NCBI GenBank assembly: GCA_030830965.1
Contig: JAURLX010000019.1
Span: 1-64,000, forward strand
Origin: Verrucomicrobiota bacterium
Lineage (GTDB): Bacteria; Verrucomicrobiota; Verrucomicrobiia; Opitutales; UBA953
Length of the DNA stretch: 64,000 nucleotides
Direction of reading: 5' to 3'
Position 1 is the first letter of the stretch, and each line of letters opens with the position of its first letter. The translations under genes and the position numbers were made by a program. Positions 1 to 8,531 of the stretch are shown here, piece after piece. The notes beneath the pieces are model-generated. The model did no database searches, was not told the DNA's origin, and saw only the letters and a list, made by a program, of their open reading frames with translations.

Positions 1-801
1 CAGCCTTGCCTGGCCGGCTGGGGAGGCTCGCGGCTCGTGGAACTGAAGTTCGTGCGTACGAAGGATGGCCTTCCATGGGGGCGTTCGCCGGACGCGTGGT
101 GGGCGAAGATCGTGGGCCCCAAGGGGCGCACCGGACATCTCGCCTGGGAGGCTGGCGGCGATGGGCATCTCCTGGAATTCTTCGTGGACGAGCCCATGGC
201 CTTCGCGAACGAGGAGGGCGTGGCCCTCGGAGGCGTGCCTGCGCTCCAGCAGTTTCCTGTGACGACGCCTGATGGTCCGGCAGCTTCCGGCTGCGTCCCG
301 ACCGCGGGCGCGAGCCTCCTCGAATACTGGATGGCGCGGGGCGGTGCGAAGTGGGCCCGGGGGGGCGAGGGCTCGCGCGAGCGGGTGCTTCGCCTGCGGG
401 ACCGTCTCAGGTACGTGACGATCCCCGACATCTGGGGGTTCACCGACGACCGCATGTCGCTGACCGGCGCCTTGACGGAAGATCTCGCCCGCAATCTTTA
501 CCGCGACGCCCGGGAGCGAGGCGTCGAGTTATCCGTCGGCCTCTCGGATTTCACCTTCGAGACCCTCCGCCGGGAGGTCTCCCTGGGGCGCCCGACCCTC
601 GCCTCCTGCATCGTGCCCCTTCCGCAGAAGCCCGAGCTCACCTGGGGTCACGAAGTCGTGTGCGTCGGATGGATCGTCCTCGGCGGCAGGCATTACGTGG
701 GCGTCATCGACAACTTCCTCCCCGTAAGGAACCCCGGGGCCGTCCGCTGGATCGTCGAGGACAAGTTCAGGGAGCAGATCGTGGCCGGGCTCGTACGCTA
801 G
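1..801 (+). CDS. C39-like papain-fold peptidase, 5' end cut by the window edge
   Basis: The reading frame is open from base 1, so the gene probably starts upstream. A GTG at 37 would give 254 residues. Counting from that GTG, a Cys lies in a GCVPTAG motif near residue 86, at the start of a predicted helix. A WGHEVVCVGW motif with His lies near 207, and a GVIDNF motif near 226. Cys, then His, then Asp/Asn in this order is the arrangement of C39-like and papain-fold peptidases. The residues encoded before the GTG (Cys-Leu-Ala-Gly) could be the end of a signal peptide or lipobox, which is a guess. No substrate can be read from the sequence. The downstream neighbour is on the opposite strand and ends close to it. 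Confidence 0.5.
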   Translation, partial: QPCLAGWGGSRLVELKFVRTKDGLPWGRSPDAWWAKIVGPKGRTGHLAWEAGGDGHLLEFFVDEPMAFANEEGVALGGVPALQQFPVTTPDGPAASGCVPTAGASLLEYWMARGGAKWARGGEGSRERVLRLRDRLRYVTIPDIWGFTDDRMSLTGALTEDLARNLYRDARERGVELSVGLSDFTFETLRREVSLGRPTLASCIVPLPQKPELTWGHEVVCVGWIVLGGRHYVGVIDNFLPVRNPGAVRWIVEDKFREQIVAGLVR

Positions 802-832
802 CGGTCTCCCGCACGAGCCGCGGACGACCCGT

Positions 833-1372
833 TCACATGATCGGCGTCGCGGGGGGAGGCGCGCCGGCGGCCGCTGGCGCAGCGTCCGGAGCCGGTGCGT
901 TGAGTTTGTCGACCTCGATGCGCAGGCGGGCCATCGCCTGGTCGCGCAGCGCCGGCACCTCGGCCAGCGCGGCCTCGCGCTCGGCGTCGGTCGTGGCCTT
1001 GCGGAAATTCTCACCGATCTCGCGGGCCTTCATCATGATGCCGATGCCTTCGGCCGTCATCATGCCCGCGCGGACGGCGTCCTGGAGCCGCTTCTCGTCG
1101 CCGGCGATCTCGAGCGCCATCTTGCGCGTCTCATCGCCGAACTCCTTGAACTTCGCCTTCATCTCGTCGCTGAGCTGCGGACGCTTGCCGTCGTTGTTGA
1201 CGACCGCAGGAGCGGGGGAGGGAGGACGGAACTTGGACTTGGGCTTCTCCTCCTTCACGACCGGCGCGGGGGCCGGGGCCGGAGCGGGCTCGTCCTCGGG
1301 CAGGAACTTCATCGCCACTGCGGTGACGCCGACTGCGAGCGCGATGGTGAGGATGAACGTGGCCGGGCGCAT
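833..1372 (-). CDS. Membrane-anchored hypothetical protein with Pro/Ala-rich linker
   Basis: A 179-residue protein of no recognised family. An N-terminal hydrophobic segment (about residues 5-20) looks like an uncleaved signal anchor. It is followed by an Ala-Pro repeat linker (about 28-40) and a Lys-rich stretch. The middle (about 65-155) is strongly helical and charged, and the tail is again Ala/Pro-rich. The likely topology is an inner-membrane anchor with an extracytoplasmic helical domain. It converges on the peptidase fragment at 1-801 and is divergent from the ceramidase-like gene at 1503. Confidence 0.6.
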   Translation of the reverse strand: MRPATFILTIALAVGVTAVAMKFLPEDEPAPAPAPAPVVKEEKPKSKFRPPSPAPAVVNNDGKRPQLSDEMKAKFKEFGDETRKMALEIAGDEKRLQDAVRAGMMTAEGIGIMMKAREIGENFRKATTDAEREAALAEVPALRDQAMARLRIEVDKLNAPAPDAAPAAAGAPPPATPIM

Positions 1373-1502
1373 AGCCTGTTCATAAATCCGCCCCCCGGCG
1401 GGAGCAAGGCATGAAACCCTGCGATGGGTGCGTAAAATCGTAATCCCTTGCCCGGCCGGCCCGACGGGGGCTTAATCCCTTCGACCCCGCCATCCCGTAG
1501 CC

Positions 1503-2924
1503 ATGCGTTCCTTTCTGCTCAACCTTGTCGCGGTTTGCTCCTTGGGCGCAGCCGAACCCCGTGCGCTCAGGGCAGGTGCCGCCGCCGTCGACGTCTCCCC
1601 CGTCGCATTTCCCGTCAACATGCCCGGGGGCTTCGACGCCAATCCCGCCGAGGGCGTGAACGACCCCCTCATGTCCAGGTCGCTGGCGATCTCCGACGGC
1701 GAGACCACCGTCGTCCTGACCGTCGTCGACAACCTCGGCCTTCCTCCGGCGATCATCGCCGAGGCCAAGAAGATTGCGAGCGACCGCACCGGCGTGCCCA
1801 TCGACCGCATGCTGGTGTCGTCGACCCACACCCACTCTGGCGCCGGCGTGAGCGCGGAAAGCAGCCCCGGTTCGGATTCGCCGGCGGAGAAGAACCGGGC
1901 CGTCCTCGTGGCTGGGCTGGCCGAGTCCATCGTCCAGGCGCACGCCACCCTGCGCCCCGCCTCGGTCGCCGCCGCCTCCCGTCCCCTGCCGCACGAAGTC
2001 TTCAACCGCCGTTGGTACCTGAAGGAGGGCAAGATGCAGCCCAATCCCTTCGGCGGCATGGACAAGGTGAAGATGAACCCGCCGAACTCGCCCGACGTGC
2101 TCGATCGTCCGGCCGGGCCGACCGACCCCGAGATCAGCATGCTTTCCGTCCGCGACGCCAGGGGTCGGCCCCTCGGACTCTTTGCGAACTACTCCCTCCA
2201 TTATGTCGGCGCCGTTCCGCGAGGAAAGATCTCCGCCGACTATTACGGGGAGTTCGCCCGGCTCGTCCCTCAGCGTCTGGGCCAGCCCGGCCTGGTCGCC
2301 ATGATGTCCAACGGCACCTCCGGGGACATCAACAACTCCCCCTTCGGCACCATCCGGCCGCCTCGTGAGCCCATGGAGCAGGTCCGCATCGTCGCGCAGG
2401 AGGCGGCCGACAGCGTCTGGTTCGCCCTCCGCGACGTGAAGGCGCATGAGCCCAAGGCCGTCCTCGGCATGAGGCAGCGCACGCTCACCCTGAAGTATCG
2501 CAGGCCCACCCAGGAGCAGGTCCTGTACGCCAAGGCCGTCCTGGCGATCAAGGACGAGGCCGCCAAGAAGCGCCTCCCGCGGCTGGCCGAAGCCTACGCG
2601 CGCCGCACCCTCGCGGCGCTTGAACGCAAGGAGGAGACCGTCGACGCCATCTTACAGGTCGTGCGCATCGGCGACTTCGCGATTGTCGGCATCCCCTTCG
2701 AGACCTTTGCCGAGATCGGTCTGTCCCTGAAGAAGGACAGCCCCTTCGCGCGGACGATGGTCGTCGGGCTCGCCAACGGACGGCACGGCTACCTCCCGAC
2801 CCCCGCGCAGCATGAGCTCGGCGGGTATGAGACCTGGCTCGGCACCTGCCACGTGCAGGAGGACGCCTCGGAGCTGATCATGAAGGAACTCCGGCCGATG
2901 CTGGCGGAACTTCACGGGCTCTGA
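1503..2924 (+). CDS. Neutral/alkaline ceramidase-like secreted hydrolase
   Basis: A 473-residue protein with a short N-terminal signal peptide ending near residue 17. The N-terminal domain shows the neutral/alkaline ceramidase pattern: an AGAAAVDVSP start, a conserved DPL motif, and a STHTHSG motif near residues 107-113 whose histidines would bind zinc. Bacterial family members without the C-terminal ceramidase domain, as here, are common in PVC and Bacteroidetes genomes. They hydrolyse amide or ester bonds of unknown substrates, so true ceramidase activity is not established. It heads a same-strand run with the transporter starting 8 bases after its stop. Confidence 0.8.
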   Translation: MRSFLLNLVAVCSLGAAEPRALRAGAAAVDVSPVAFPVNMPGGFDANPAEGVNDPLMSRSLAISDGETTVVLTVVDNLGLPPAIIAEAKKIASDRTGVPIDRMLVSSTHTHSGAGVSAESSPGSDSPAEKNRAVLVAGLAESIVQAHATLRPASVAAASRPLPHEVFNRRWYLKEGKMQPNPFGGMDKVKMNPPNSPDVLDRPAGPTDPEISMLSVRDARGRPLGLFANYSLHYVGAVPRGKISADYYGEFARLVPQRLGQPGLVAMMSNGTSGDINNSPFGTIRPPREPMEQVRIVAQEAADSVWFALRDVKAHEPKAVLGMRQRTLTLKYRRPTQEQVLYAKAVLAIKDEAAKKRLPRLAEAYARRTLAALERKEETVDAILQVVRIGDFAIVGIPFETFAEIGLSLKKDSPFARTMVVGLANGRHGYLPTPAQHELGGYETWLGTCHVQEDASELIMKELRPMLAELHGL

Positions 2925-2932
2925 GCGTCCGC

Positions 2933-4273
2933 ATGCTCGGCCTCCTCCATCCCGCGCCCGAAGTCCCGCGTCTGCCCGCGGACAGGACGGACGCCGAGTA
3001 TCGGCGCCTCCGCCTGCGCGTCTTCCTCGGCATCTTCATCGGCTATGCCGGCTACTACCTCGTCCGGAAGAACTTCTCCCTCGCCGTCCCGGACATCCTG
3101 CGGGAGCACCCCGAGTACACCAAGGCCCAGCTCGGCGCGGCCATGACCGCGCTTTCGGTCGCCTACGGCTTCTCCAAATTCCTCATGGGGAGCGTCTCCG
3201 ACCGCAGTAACCCGCGTTATTTCCTGCCCCTCGGCTTGGCGCTTTCCAGCGGCATCCTGCTCGTGTGCGGGCTGGTGAAGGAGGTCTACCTCTCCCTGAC
3301 GGCGATGGTCGTCCTCCAGGCGCTCAACGGCTGGTTCAACGGCATGGGCTGGGCGCCCTGCGGCAAGACCATGGTGCACTGGTTCAGCGCCGGCGAGCGG
3401 GGCAGGGCGGTCTCGGTCTGGAACGTCGCCCACAACGTCGGCGGCGCGCTCGTGGCGACCGTCGCGCTGGCGGGCGTGGCCCTTTACGGCGACTGGGGCG
3501 CCAAGTTCCACTTCAACGCCTGCGTCGCGCTGCTCATCGCGGCCTTCTCCTGGTACGTCCTGCGCGACACCCCGCAGAGCTGCGGCCTCCCGCCCGTCGA
3601 GGAATGGCGCAACGACTATCCCCCGGGCTACGGCAAGGACCACGAGCGCACCCTGGGCTTCCGGGAGATCTTCCTCACGCACGTCTTCGGCAACCGCCTC
3701 CTGTGGGCCATCGCCGTTGCCAACGCCTTCGTCTACTTCGTCCGCTACGGCGTGGTCGACTGGGTGCCCGCATACCTCCAGACCGCGAAAGGATTCACCT
3801 TCCAGGAATCCAGCTGGGCATGGTCGGCCTTCGAGTGGGCCGGCGTGCCGGGGACGATCCTGTGCGGCTGGGTGTCCGACCGCTGGTTCCGTTCGCGCCG
3901 GGCGCCGGCCACCGTGCTGTTCATGATTCCGACCTTGCTGGGTCTCGTCGTCTACGGACTCAACCGCCACGGCCCGTTGGCCGTCGACGTGGCGGCCCTG
4001 ATCGTCATCGGGTTCTTCATCTACGGCCCTATCATGCTCATCGGCCTGCAGGCCCTCGACATGGTGCCCAAGAAGGCCGCGGGCACCGCCGCGGGCTTCA
4101 CGGGATTCTTCGGTTACGTCTTCGGCTCGGCCTTCGCCGGCACCGGCGTGGGCTGGATCGCCGACCACTGGGGCTGGACGGGAGTCGTCGTGGTCATGTG
4201 CGTCTGCTGCGTGCTGACCATGGGCTTCAGCGCCCTGACCCTCTCGCACGGCGTCAGGACAGAATCCCGCTGA
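2933..4273 (+). CDS. MFS transporter of the organophosphate:phosphate antiporter type (GlpT/UhpC-like)
   Basis: A 446-residue polytopic inner-membrane protein with about 12 hydrophobic segments. The first segment carries the OPA hallmark GYAGYYLVRKNFSLAVP. Later GMGWAPCGKTMVHWFS and a VWNVAHNVGG stretch closely follow GlpT/UhpT. These proteins exchange glycerol-3-phosphate, hexose phosphates or similar phosphate esters for inorganic phosphate, or sense them (UhpC). The substrate here is not determined. The start is 8 bases after the stop of the ceramidase-like gene, so cotranscription is likely. This suggests uptake of a phosphorylated product in the catabolic island. Confidence 0.88.
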   Translation: MLGLLHPAPEVPRLPADRTDAEYRRLRLRVFLGIFIGYAGYYLVRKNFSLAVPDILREHPEYTKAQLGAAMTALSVAYGFSKFLMGSVSDRSNPRYFLPLGLALSSGILLVCGLVKEVYLSLTAMVVLQALNGWFNGMGWAPCGKTMVHWFSAGERGRAVSVWNVAHNVGGALVATVALAGVALYGDWGAKFHFNACVALLIAAFSWYVLRDTPQSCGLPPVEEWRNDYPPGYGKDHERTLGFREIFLTHVFGNRLLWAIAVANAFVYFVRYGVVDWVPAYLQTAKGFTFQESSWAWSAFEWAGVPGTILCGWVSDRWFRSRRAPATVLFMIPTLLGLVVYGLNRHGPLAVDVAALIVIGFFIYGPIMLIGLQALDMVPKKAAGTAAGFTGFFGYVFGSAFAGTGVGWIADHWGWTGVVVVMCVCCVLTMGFSALTLSHGVRTESR

Positions 4274-4342
4274 AAGAAGGTCGAATCCCCTCGGCCGGGA
4301 GGTCGGGATTGCCCCCGGGACGCGGAGTCCCATCTTGGCGGC

Positions 4343-6445
4343 ATGCGCTCACCCCGGCCCATCCTTCTCTCCATCCTGGCGGCCGCCTGCCTGTTCGCCG
4401 AGGACTCCCGCCTCGGTCCGCTCAAGGACCTCAACGGCTACTTCCCCTTCGATCCTCCCAAGTCCGCCAAGGACTGGTCGGCCCAGCAGGAAAAAATCCG
4501 CCGCCGCATCCTCGTCTCGCAGGGTCTCTGGCCCATGCCGACGCGGAGCCCCCTCAACGCCGTCGTACACGGACGCATGGAGTTCGACGACTATGTCGTC
4601 GAGAAGGTCTACTTCGAGAGCGCGCCCGGCTTCTACGTCACCGGCAACCTCTATCGGCCCAGGCAGGTGAAGGGCAGGGTGCCCGCCGTGCTCTTCCCCC
4701 ACGGCCACTGGAAGGACGCCCGTTTCCTCAACCAGCCGGCCAAGTACGTGCGCGAGGAGATCGCCTCCGGTCAGGAGCGCTTCGAATCCGGCGGGCAGAG
4801 CCGTTTCCAGTCCATGTGCGTCCAGCTGGCGCGCATGGGCTGCATCGCCTGGCATTACGACGCCCTCAGCGACTCCGATTCCATCCAGTTCTCGGCTGAC
4901 GTCGTGCACAAGTTCGCCAAGCAGCGCCCCGAGATGAACGCCGTCTCCGGCTGGGGCCTCTACAGCCCGCAGGCCGAGTCGAACCTGCAGAACATCATGG
5001 GCCTCCAGACCCTCAACTCCGTGCGCGGCGTGGACTTTCTCCTGACCCTTCCGGAGGTCGACCCCGGCCGCATCGCCATCACCGGTTCCAGCGGCGGCGG
5101 CACCCAGACCATGCTCCTCGCGGCGGTCGACGACCGCGTCGCGCTCTCCTTCCCCGTGGTGATGGTCTCGACCGCGATGCAGGGCGGGTGCTCCTGCGAG
5201 AACTCCACCCTGCTGCGCGTGGGGCAGGGCAACATCGACATCGCCGGCGCCTTCGCGCCCAAGCCGCAGGGCATGAACACCGCTAATGACTGGACGAAGG
5301 AGCTGGCGACCAAGGGTTTTCCGGAGCTGCAGAGACTCTACGCGACCCTGGGCCGCAAGGACGACGTGATGCTGCATCGCGGCGAGCACTTCCCCCATAA
5401 CTACAACGCCGTCACCCGCAGCGCCTTCTACGGATTCCTCAACCGGCACTTCAGGCTCGGCCAGGAGACGCCGGTGATCGAGCGCGACTACGTCCCCCTG
5501 CCCAAGGAGAAGCTAACCGTGTGGGACGCCGCGCATCCGGCACCCAAGGCTGCGGACCCCGAGTTCGAACGCGGCCTCCTCAGGTGGTTCAAGGAGGATT
5601 CCGAGAAGCAGCTCCGCGCGGCGGCCGCCACGGCCGAGGGGCGCGAGCAGGTCCTTCGTCCGGCGGTGGAGACGATCATCGGGCGCACCTACGCCGAGGC
5701 CGGCAAGCCCGCGCTCGCTTCGCCTTCCGCGCAGTGGCGCGACACCCATTTCCACTTCAAGGGCGTCGTGACCGAGTCCGCTCGCGGCGAGGAGGTCGCC
5801 ATCGACTGGTACCAGCCCGTCAATCCGACCGGACGCGTCGTCGTCTGGTTGGAGGATTCCGGCGCCGCGGGACTCCGCAAGGGCAACGTCCCTCGGCCGG
5901 AGGTGCGGAGGCTCATCGAGGCGGGCGTGGCGGTCATCGGCGTCGATCTGCACCTTCAGGGCGGCGAACCGGTCAAGGAGACCCGCGTCGTGCCCGGGCC
6001 GCGCGAAGTGCCTGCGTACACCTTCGGCTACAACGCCGCCCTGTTCGCCCAGCGCGTGCATGACGTCCTCTCGGTCGTGAAGATGCTGCGCACCGACCAT
6101 TCGCCCGACCATCCCGAGGTGAAGTCGGTCGACCTCATGGGCATCGGCAGGGCCGGAGTCGTGGCCGCCGCGGCCAGGGCCGTGCTGGGCGACGCCGTCG
6201 GCCGGACCGCCGTCGACACCGCCGGCTTCCGTTTCTCGCAGCTCCTCAGCTACCGCGACCCCATGTTCCTTCCGGGCGGCTCCAAGTATCTCGACGTTCC
6301 CGGACTGCTCTCGCTCTGCCCGCAGGACCAGCTCTGGATCGCCGGCGAGACCGCGCGTCCTGAGTTCGTCGCCGCGCAGGCCGTGGTCTTCCAGGGCGCC
6401 CCTGACGCCCGCGCCGCCGCCGCGGTCGAATGGCTGCTCCAGTGA
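4343..6445 (+). CDS. Secreted tandem alpha/beta-hydrolase (acetyl-xylan-esterase/dienelactone-hydrolase-like)
   Basis: A 700-residue protein with a Sec signal peptide (about residues 1-19). The first half is an alpha/beta-hydrolase: a PHGHW oxyanion-region motif near 119-123 and the nucleophile elbow GSSGGG near 248-253, with Ser250 the likely nucleophile. The second half (about 470-690) looks like another alpha/beta-hydrolase fold, but the corresponding elbow reads GIGRAG near residues 599-604, so the nucleophile is replaced by glycine. It would de-esterify sugars or polysaccharides outside the cytoplasm; the substrate is unknown. The next gene starts close to or overlapping its stop, so the two are probably cotranslated. 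Confidence 0.75.
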   Translation: MRSPRPILLSILAAACLFAEDSRLGPLKDLNGYFPFDPPKSAKDWSAQQEKIRRRILVSQGLWPMPTRSPLNAVVHGRMEFDDYVVEKVYFESAPGFYVTGNLYRPRQVKGRVPAVLFPHGHWKDARFLNQPAKYVREEIASGQERFESGGQSRFQSMCVQLARMGCIAWHYDALSDSDSIQFSADVVHKFAKQRPEMNAVSGWGLYSPQAESNLQNIMGLQTLNSVRGVDFLLTLPEVDPGRIAITGSSGGGTQTMLLAAVDDRVALSFPVVMVSTAMQGGCSCENSTLLRVGQGNIDIAGAFAPKPQGMNTANDWTKELATKGFPELQRLYATLGRKDDVMLHRGEHFPHNYNAVTRSAFYGFLNRHFRLGQETPVIERDYVPLPKEKLTVWDAAHPAPKAADPEFERGLLRWFKEDSEKQLRAAAATAEGREQVLRPAVETIIGRTYAEAGKPALASPSAQWRDTHFHFKGVVTESARGEEVAIDWYQPVNPTGRVVVWLEDSGAAGLRKGNVPRPEVRRLIEAGVAVIGVDLHLQGGEPVKETRVVPGPREVPAYTFGYNAALFAQRVHDVLSVVKMLRTDHSPDHPEVKSVDLMGIGRAGVVAAAARAVLGDAVGRTAVDTAGFRFSQLLSYRDPMFLPGGSKYLDVPGLLSLCPQDQLWIAGETARPEFVAAQAVVFQGAPDARAAAAVEWLLQ

Positions 6446-6450
6446 CTTCG

Positions 6451-7557
6451 ATGGACCGAAGGGCCTTTCTTTCCGTCGCCGCCCTGGCGCCTTTCGCGCC
6501 GGCCTTCGCGGCCGGCAGCACCGGCAGGATACGCGTAGGCCAGATCGGCACCTCCCACGCGCATGCTTCCGGCAAGATGGATTCCGTGCGTTCGCTCGGC
6601 GATCTCTACGAGGTCGTCGGCGTCGCCGAGCCCATCGCCGGACGGCAGGCCGCGGCCAAAGGCGCGAAGGCCTACGCCGGCCTGCGCTGGATGAGCGAGG
6701 CGGATCTGCTGGCCGACGCTTCGGTCGAAGCCGTGCTCGTCGAGACCACCTTGGCGGACTCTGCGCGTGCCGCGATGGCGGCGATCGCGGCCGGCAAGCA
6801 CGTGCACCTCGACAAGCCGGGGGCCGAGAGGCACGACGACTTCAGGCGGATGCGTCTCGAGGCGGAGCGTCGCGGGCTGACCGTGCAGATGGGGTACATG
6901 CTGCGACACAACCCCGCCTTCGCGCTGCTCCTGCGCACCCACCGCGAGGGCTGGCTTGGGGACATCACCGAGATCGACGCCTCCATGGGCAAGCTGGCCG
7001 ACGCCCGCGTCATGGCGCAGCTGGGCGTGCTTCCCGGGCACGGCATGTTCGAGCTCGCCTGCCATCTCGTCGACATCGTGGTCAAGCTGCTCGGGGCGCC
7101 TTCGTCGGTCCGCTACCTCGGGAAGAGGACCGGCCTGCTCGCGGCCGACTTCCCGGATAACCAGCTGGCGGTGCTCGAATATCCGCGTGCGACCGTGACT
7201 TTGCGTTGCAACCATGGCGACCCGTTCGGCGGACCTCACCGAAGGTTCCGCGTCGCCGGCACCAAGGGGGCGATGGTCATCGACCCCCTGGAGTCGGGGA
7301 AGGGCGTCCTGCGTCTCTCCGAGGACGTGCGCTCCAAAGTCTGCGAGACCGTCGACGGCAAGTCCGTCATGAAGCTGGTCACCGAGTTCCGCAAAGGCGA
7401 CAATCCCTTCGCCCTCAAGGCGCCCGGGGGCCGTTACGACGAAGAGTTCAGGCACCTGCACGCCGTCCTGCGGGCAGGCGTCCCGTTCGGATGGGATGCC
7501 GCGCACGACATCGCCGTGCATGCGACCGCCCTGCGTTGCGCCGGACTCGAGCCCTGA
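6451..7557 (+). CDS. Gfo/Idh/MocA-family oxidoreductase with Tat-like leader
   Basis: I chose the ATG at 6451 because it places a twin-arginine-like DRRAFLSVAALAP leader at the N-terminus. An upstream in-frame ATG at 6430 overlaps the preceding gene by 16 bases. The 368-residue product has an N-terminal Rossmann region (VGQIGTSHAHA) and the DKPG motif that matches the EKP catalytic-lysine motif of the family. Family members oxidise or epimerise sugars, inositols and their derivatives with NAD(P). A Tat leader is common in PVC and Bacteroidetes members and implies export with bound cofactor. The converging TIM-barrel isomerase next door is a frequent functional partner. Confidence 0.83.
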   Translation: MDRRAFLSVAALAPFAPAFAAGSTGRIRVGQIGTSHAHASGKMDSVRSLGDLYEVVGVAEPIAGRQAAAKGAKAYAGLRWMSEADLLADASVEAVLVETTLADSARAAMAAIAAGKHVHLDKPGAERHDDFRRMRLEAERRGLTVQMGYMLRHNPAFALLLRTHREGWLGDITEIDASMGKLADARVMAQLGVLPGHGMFELACHLVDIVVKLLGAPSSVRYLGKRTGLLAADFPDNQLAVLEYPRATVTLRCNHGDPFGGPHRRFRVAGTKGAMVIDPLESGKGVLRLSEDVRSKVCETVDGKSVMKLVTEFRKGDNPFALKAPGGRYDEEFRHLHAVLRAGVPFGWDAAHDIAVHATALRCAGLEP

Positions 7558-7558
7558 G

Positions 7559-8422
7559 TCAGCGCAGCGAGGCGATCAGCTTCTCGAGGTCCCGGCCGTA
7601 TTTCACGTAGGACGCGAACCGCTGTTCCGGCGTGGCCTTCGTCGCGCCGGCCCCCAGGTGGACGATGTTGGCCACGTGCGGCTCGATCGTGACCCCCGCC
7701 TTGTAACCCTGGCGGATGAGGTCCGTGAGGACTTCGCGGACCTTCGCATCGCCCTCGCCCGGGTAGGTGAAGGCGTTGCTCTTGGAGCCGTCGGACGAGC
7801 GGCGGCAGTCCTTCACGTGCACGTATTCGACGAACGGCTTCACCGCCTCGTAGAACTCCAGCGTATCCTGCCCGTAGGAGGCCGTGTTGCCCATGTCGAA
7901 GAGGTAGCGGACGTTGGGATGGTCGACCCTTTCCATGAATTCACGCGCCTTGGCGGCCGTGTGACCGCCCCAGCCCTCGCAGTTCTCGTGAAGCAGCAGG
8001 ATGCCGCCGTCCGCGGCGTGCTTCGCCATCTCCTTGTAACGGCGCACCCCTTCGTCGCGCCAGGTCGCGTCCTCCGTGCCCGCCTGCATCCAGCTCATCG
8101 TACGCACGAACCGCGTCTTCGCTCGCTGCATCCGCGGAATCAGCACCTTGAGGTCGGCGAGGTCCGTGGCGAAGTCGCCGTTGATCGGCCGGCTCCAGTT
8201 GCCGATGGCCGAGCCGAAGCTGCTGACCCGCAGCCCGGCCGATTCGATGCGTTCCATAGCGCGGGCGAAATCGTCGTCCGAGGTGGCGGCGGAGGAGACC
8301 TGCTTGCCGTCGATCAGGCGGAGCTCGATGCAGGGCCAGCCGAGGGCCTTCTGCGCGGCCACCTGACCGGCGATGTCATCGGCGGCCTCGTCGGCCAGTC
8401 CGGAGAGCGGGAAGGGAGTCAT
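7559..8422 (-). CDS. Sugar phosphate isomerase/epimerase (xylose isomerase-like TIM barrel)
   Basis: I placed the start at the ATG at 8422 (287 residues, beginning MTPFPLSGLADE). The longer frame upstream is low-complexity sequence that reads antisense to the 8532-9116 gene. The chain shows the metal-site residues expected of AP-endonuclease-2-like barrels, in order: LLLHENCEGW (Glu), FDMGNT (Asp), HVKDC (His) and TIEPH (Glu). Such enzymes isomerise or epimerise ketoses or inosose-type compounds and often neighbour Gfo/Idh/MocA dehydrogenases. That is the case here, tail to tail with one base between stops. The substrate is unknown. No signal peptide is seen, so the enzyme is probably cytoplasmic. 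Confidence 0.82.
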   Translation of the reverse strand: MTPFPLSGLADEAADDIAGQVAAQKALGWPCIELRLIDGKQVSSAATSDDDFARAMERIESAGLRVSSFGSAIGNWSRPINGDFATDLADLKVLIPRMQRAKTRFVRTMSWMQAGTEDATWRDEGVRRYKEMAKHAADGGILLLHENCEGWGGHTAAKAREFMERVDHPNVRYLFDMGNTASYGQDTLEFYEAVKPFVEYVHVKDCRRSSDGSKSNAFTYPGEGDAKVREVLTDLIRQGYKAGVTIEPHVANIVHLGAGATKATPEQRFASYVKYGRDLEKLIASLR

Positions 8423-8481
8423 GCGGTCGAGATACCTGCGGCCGGCCTGGGGTGGCAAGGGCAAGCGTCCGTACCAAGCAG

Positions 8482-8507
8482 GAGGGCGGGCCGGTCGGCC
8501 CGCCCTC
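8482..8507 (-). terminator. GC-rich hairpin downstream of the Arg/Pro-rich secreted protein gene
   Basis: A perfect 11-bp inverted repeat with a 4-base loop lies 24 bases after the stop of the minus-strand gene at 8532-9116, and before the isomerase gene on the same strand. No clear T-run follows, so intrinsic termination is plausible but not certain. Confidence 0.45.
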
Positions 8508-8531
8508 GGCGGAAAACCTCTCCTGATGCCC

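Noticed and set aside
2912-4333. Long open frame opposite the OPA transporter
   Set aside because: Its composition is low-complexity His/Asp/Glu/Gly, typical of an antisense shadow. The sense strand is an unmistakable transporter.
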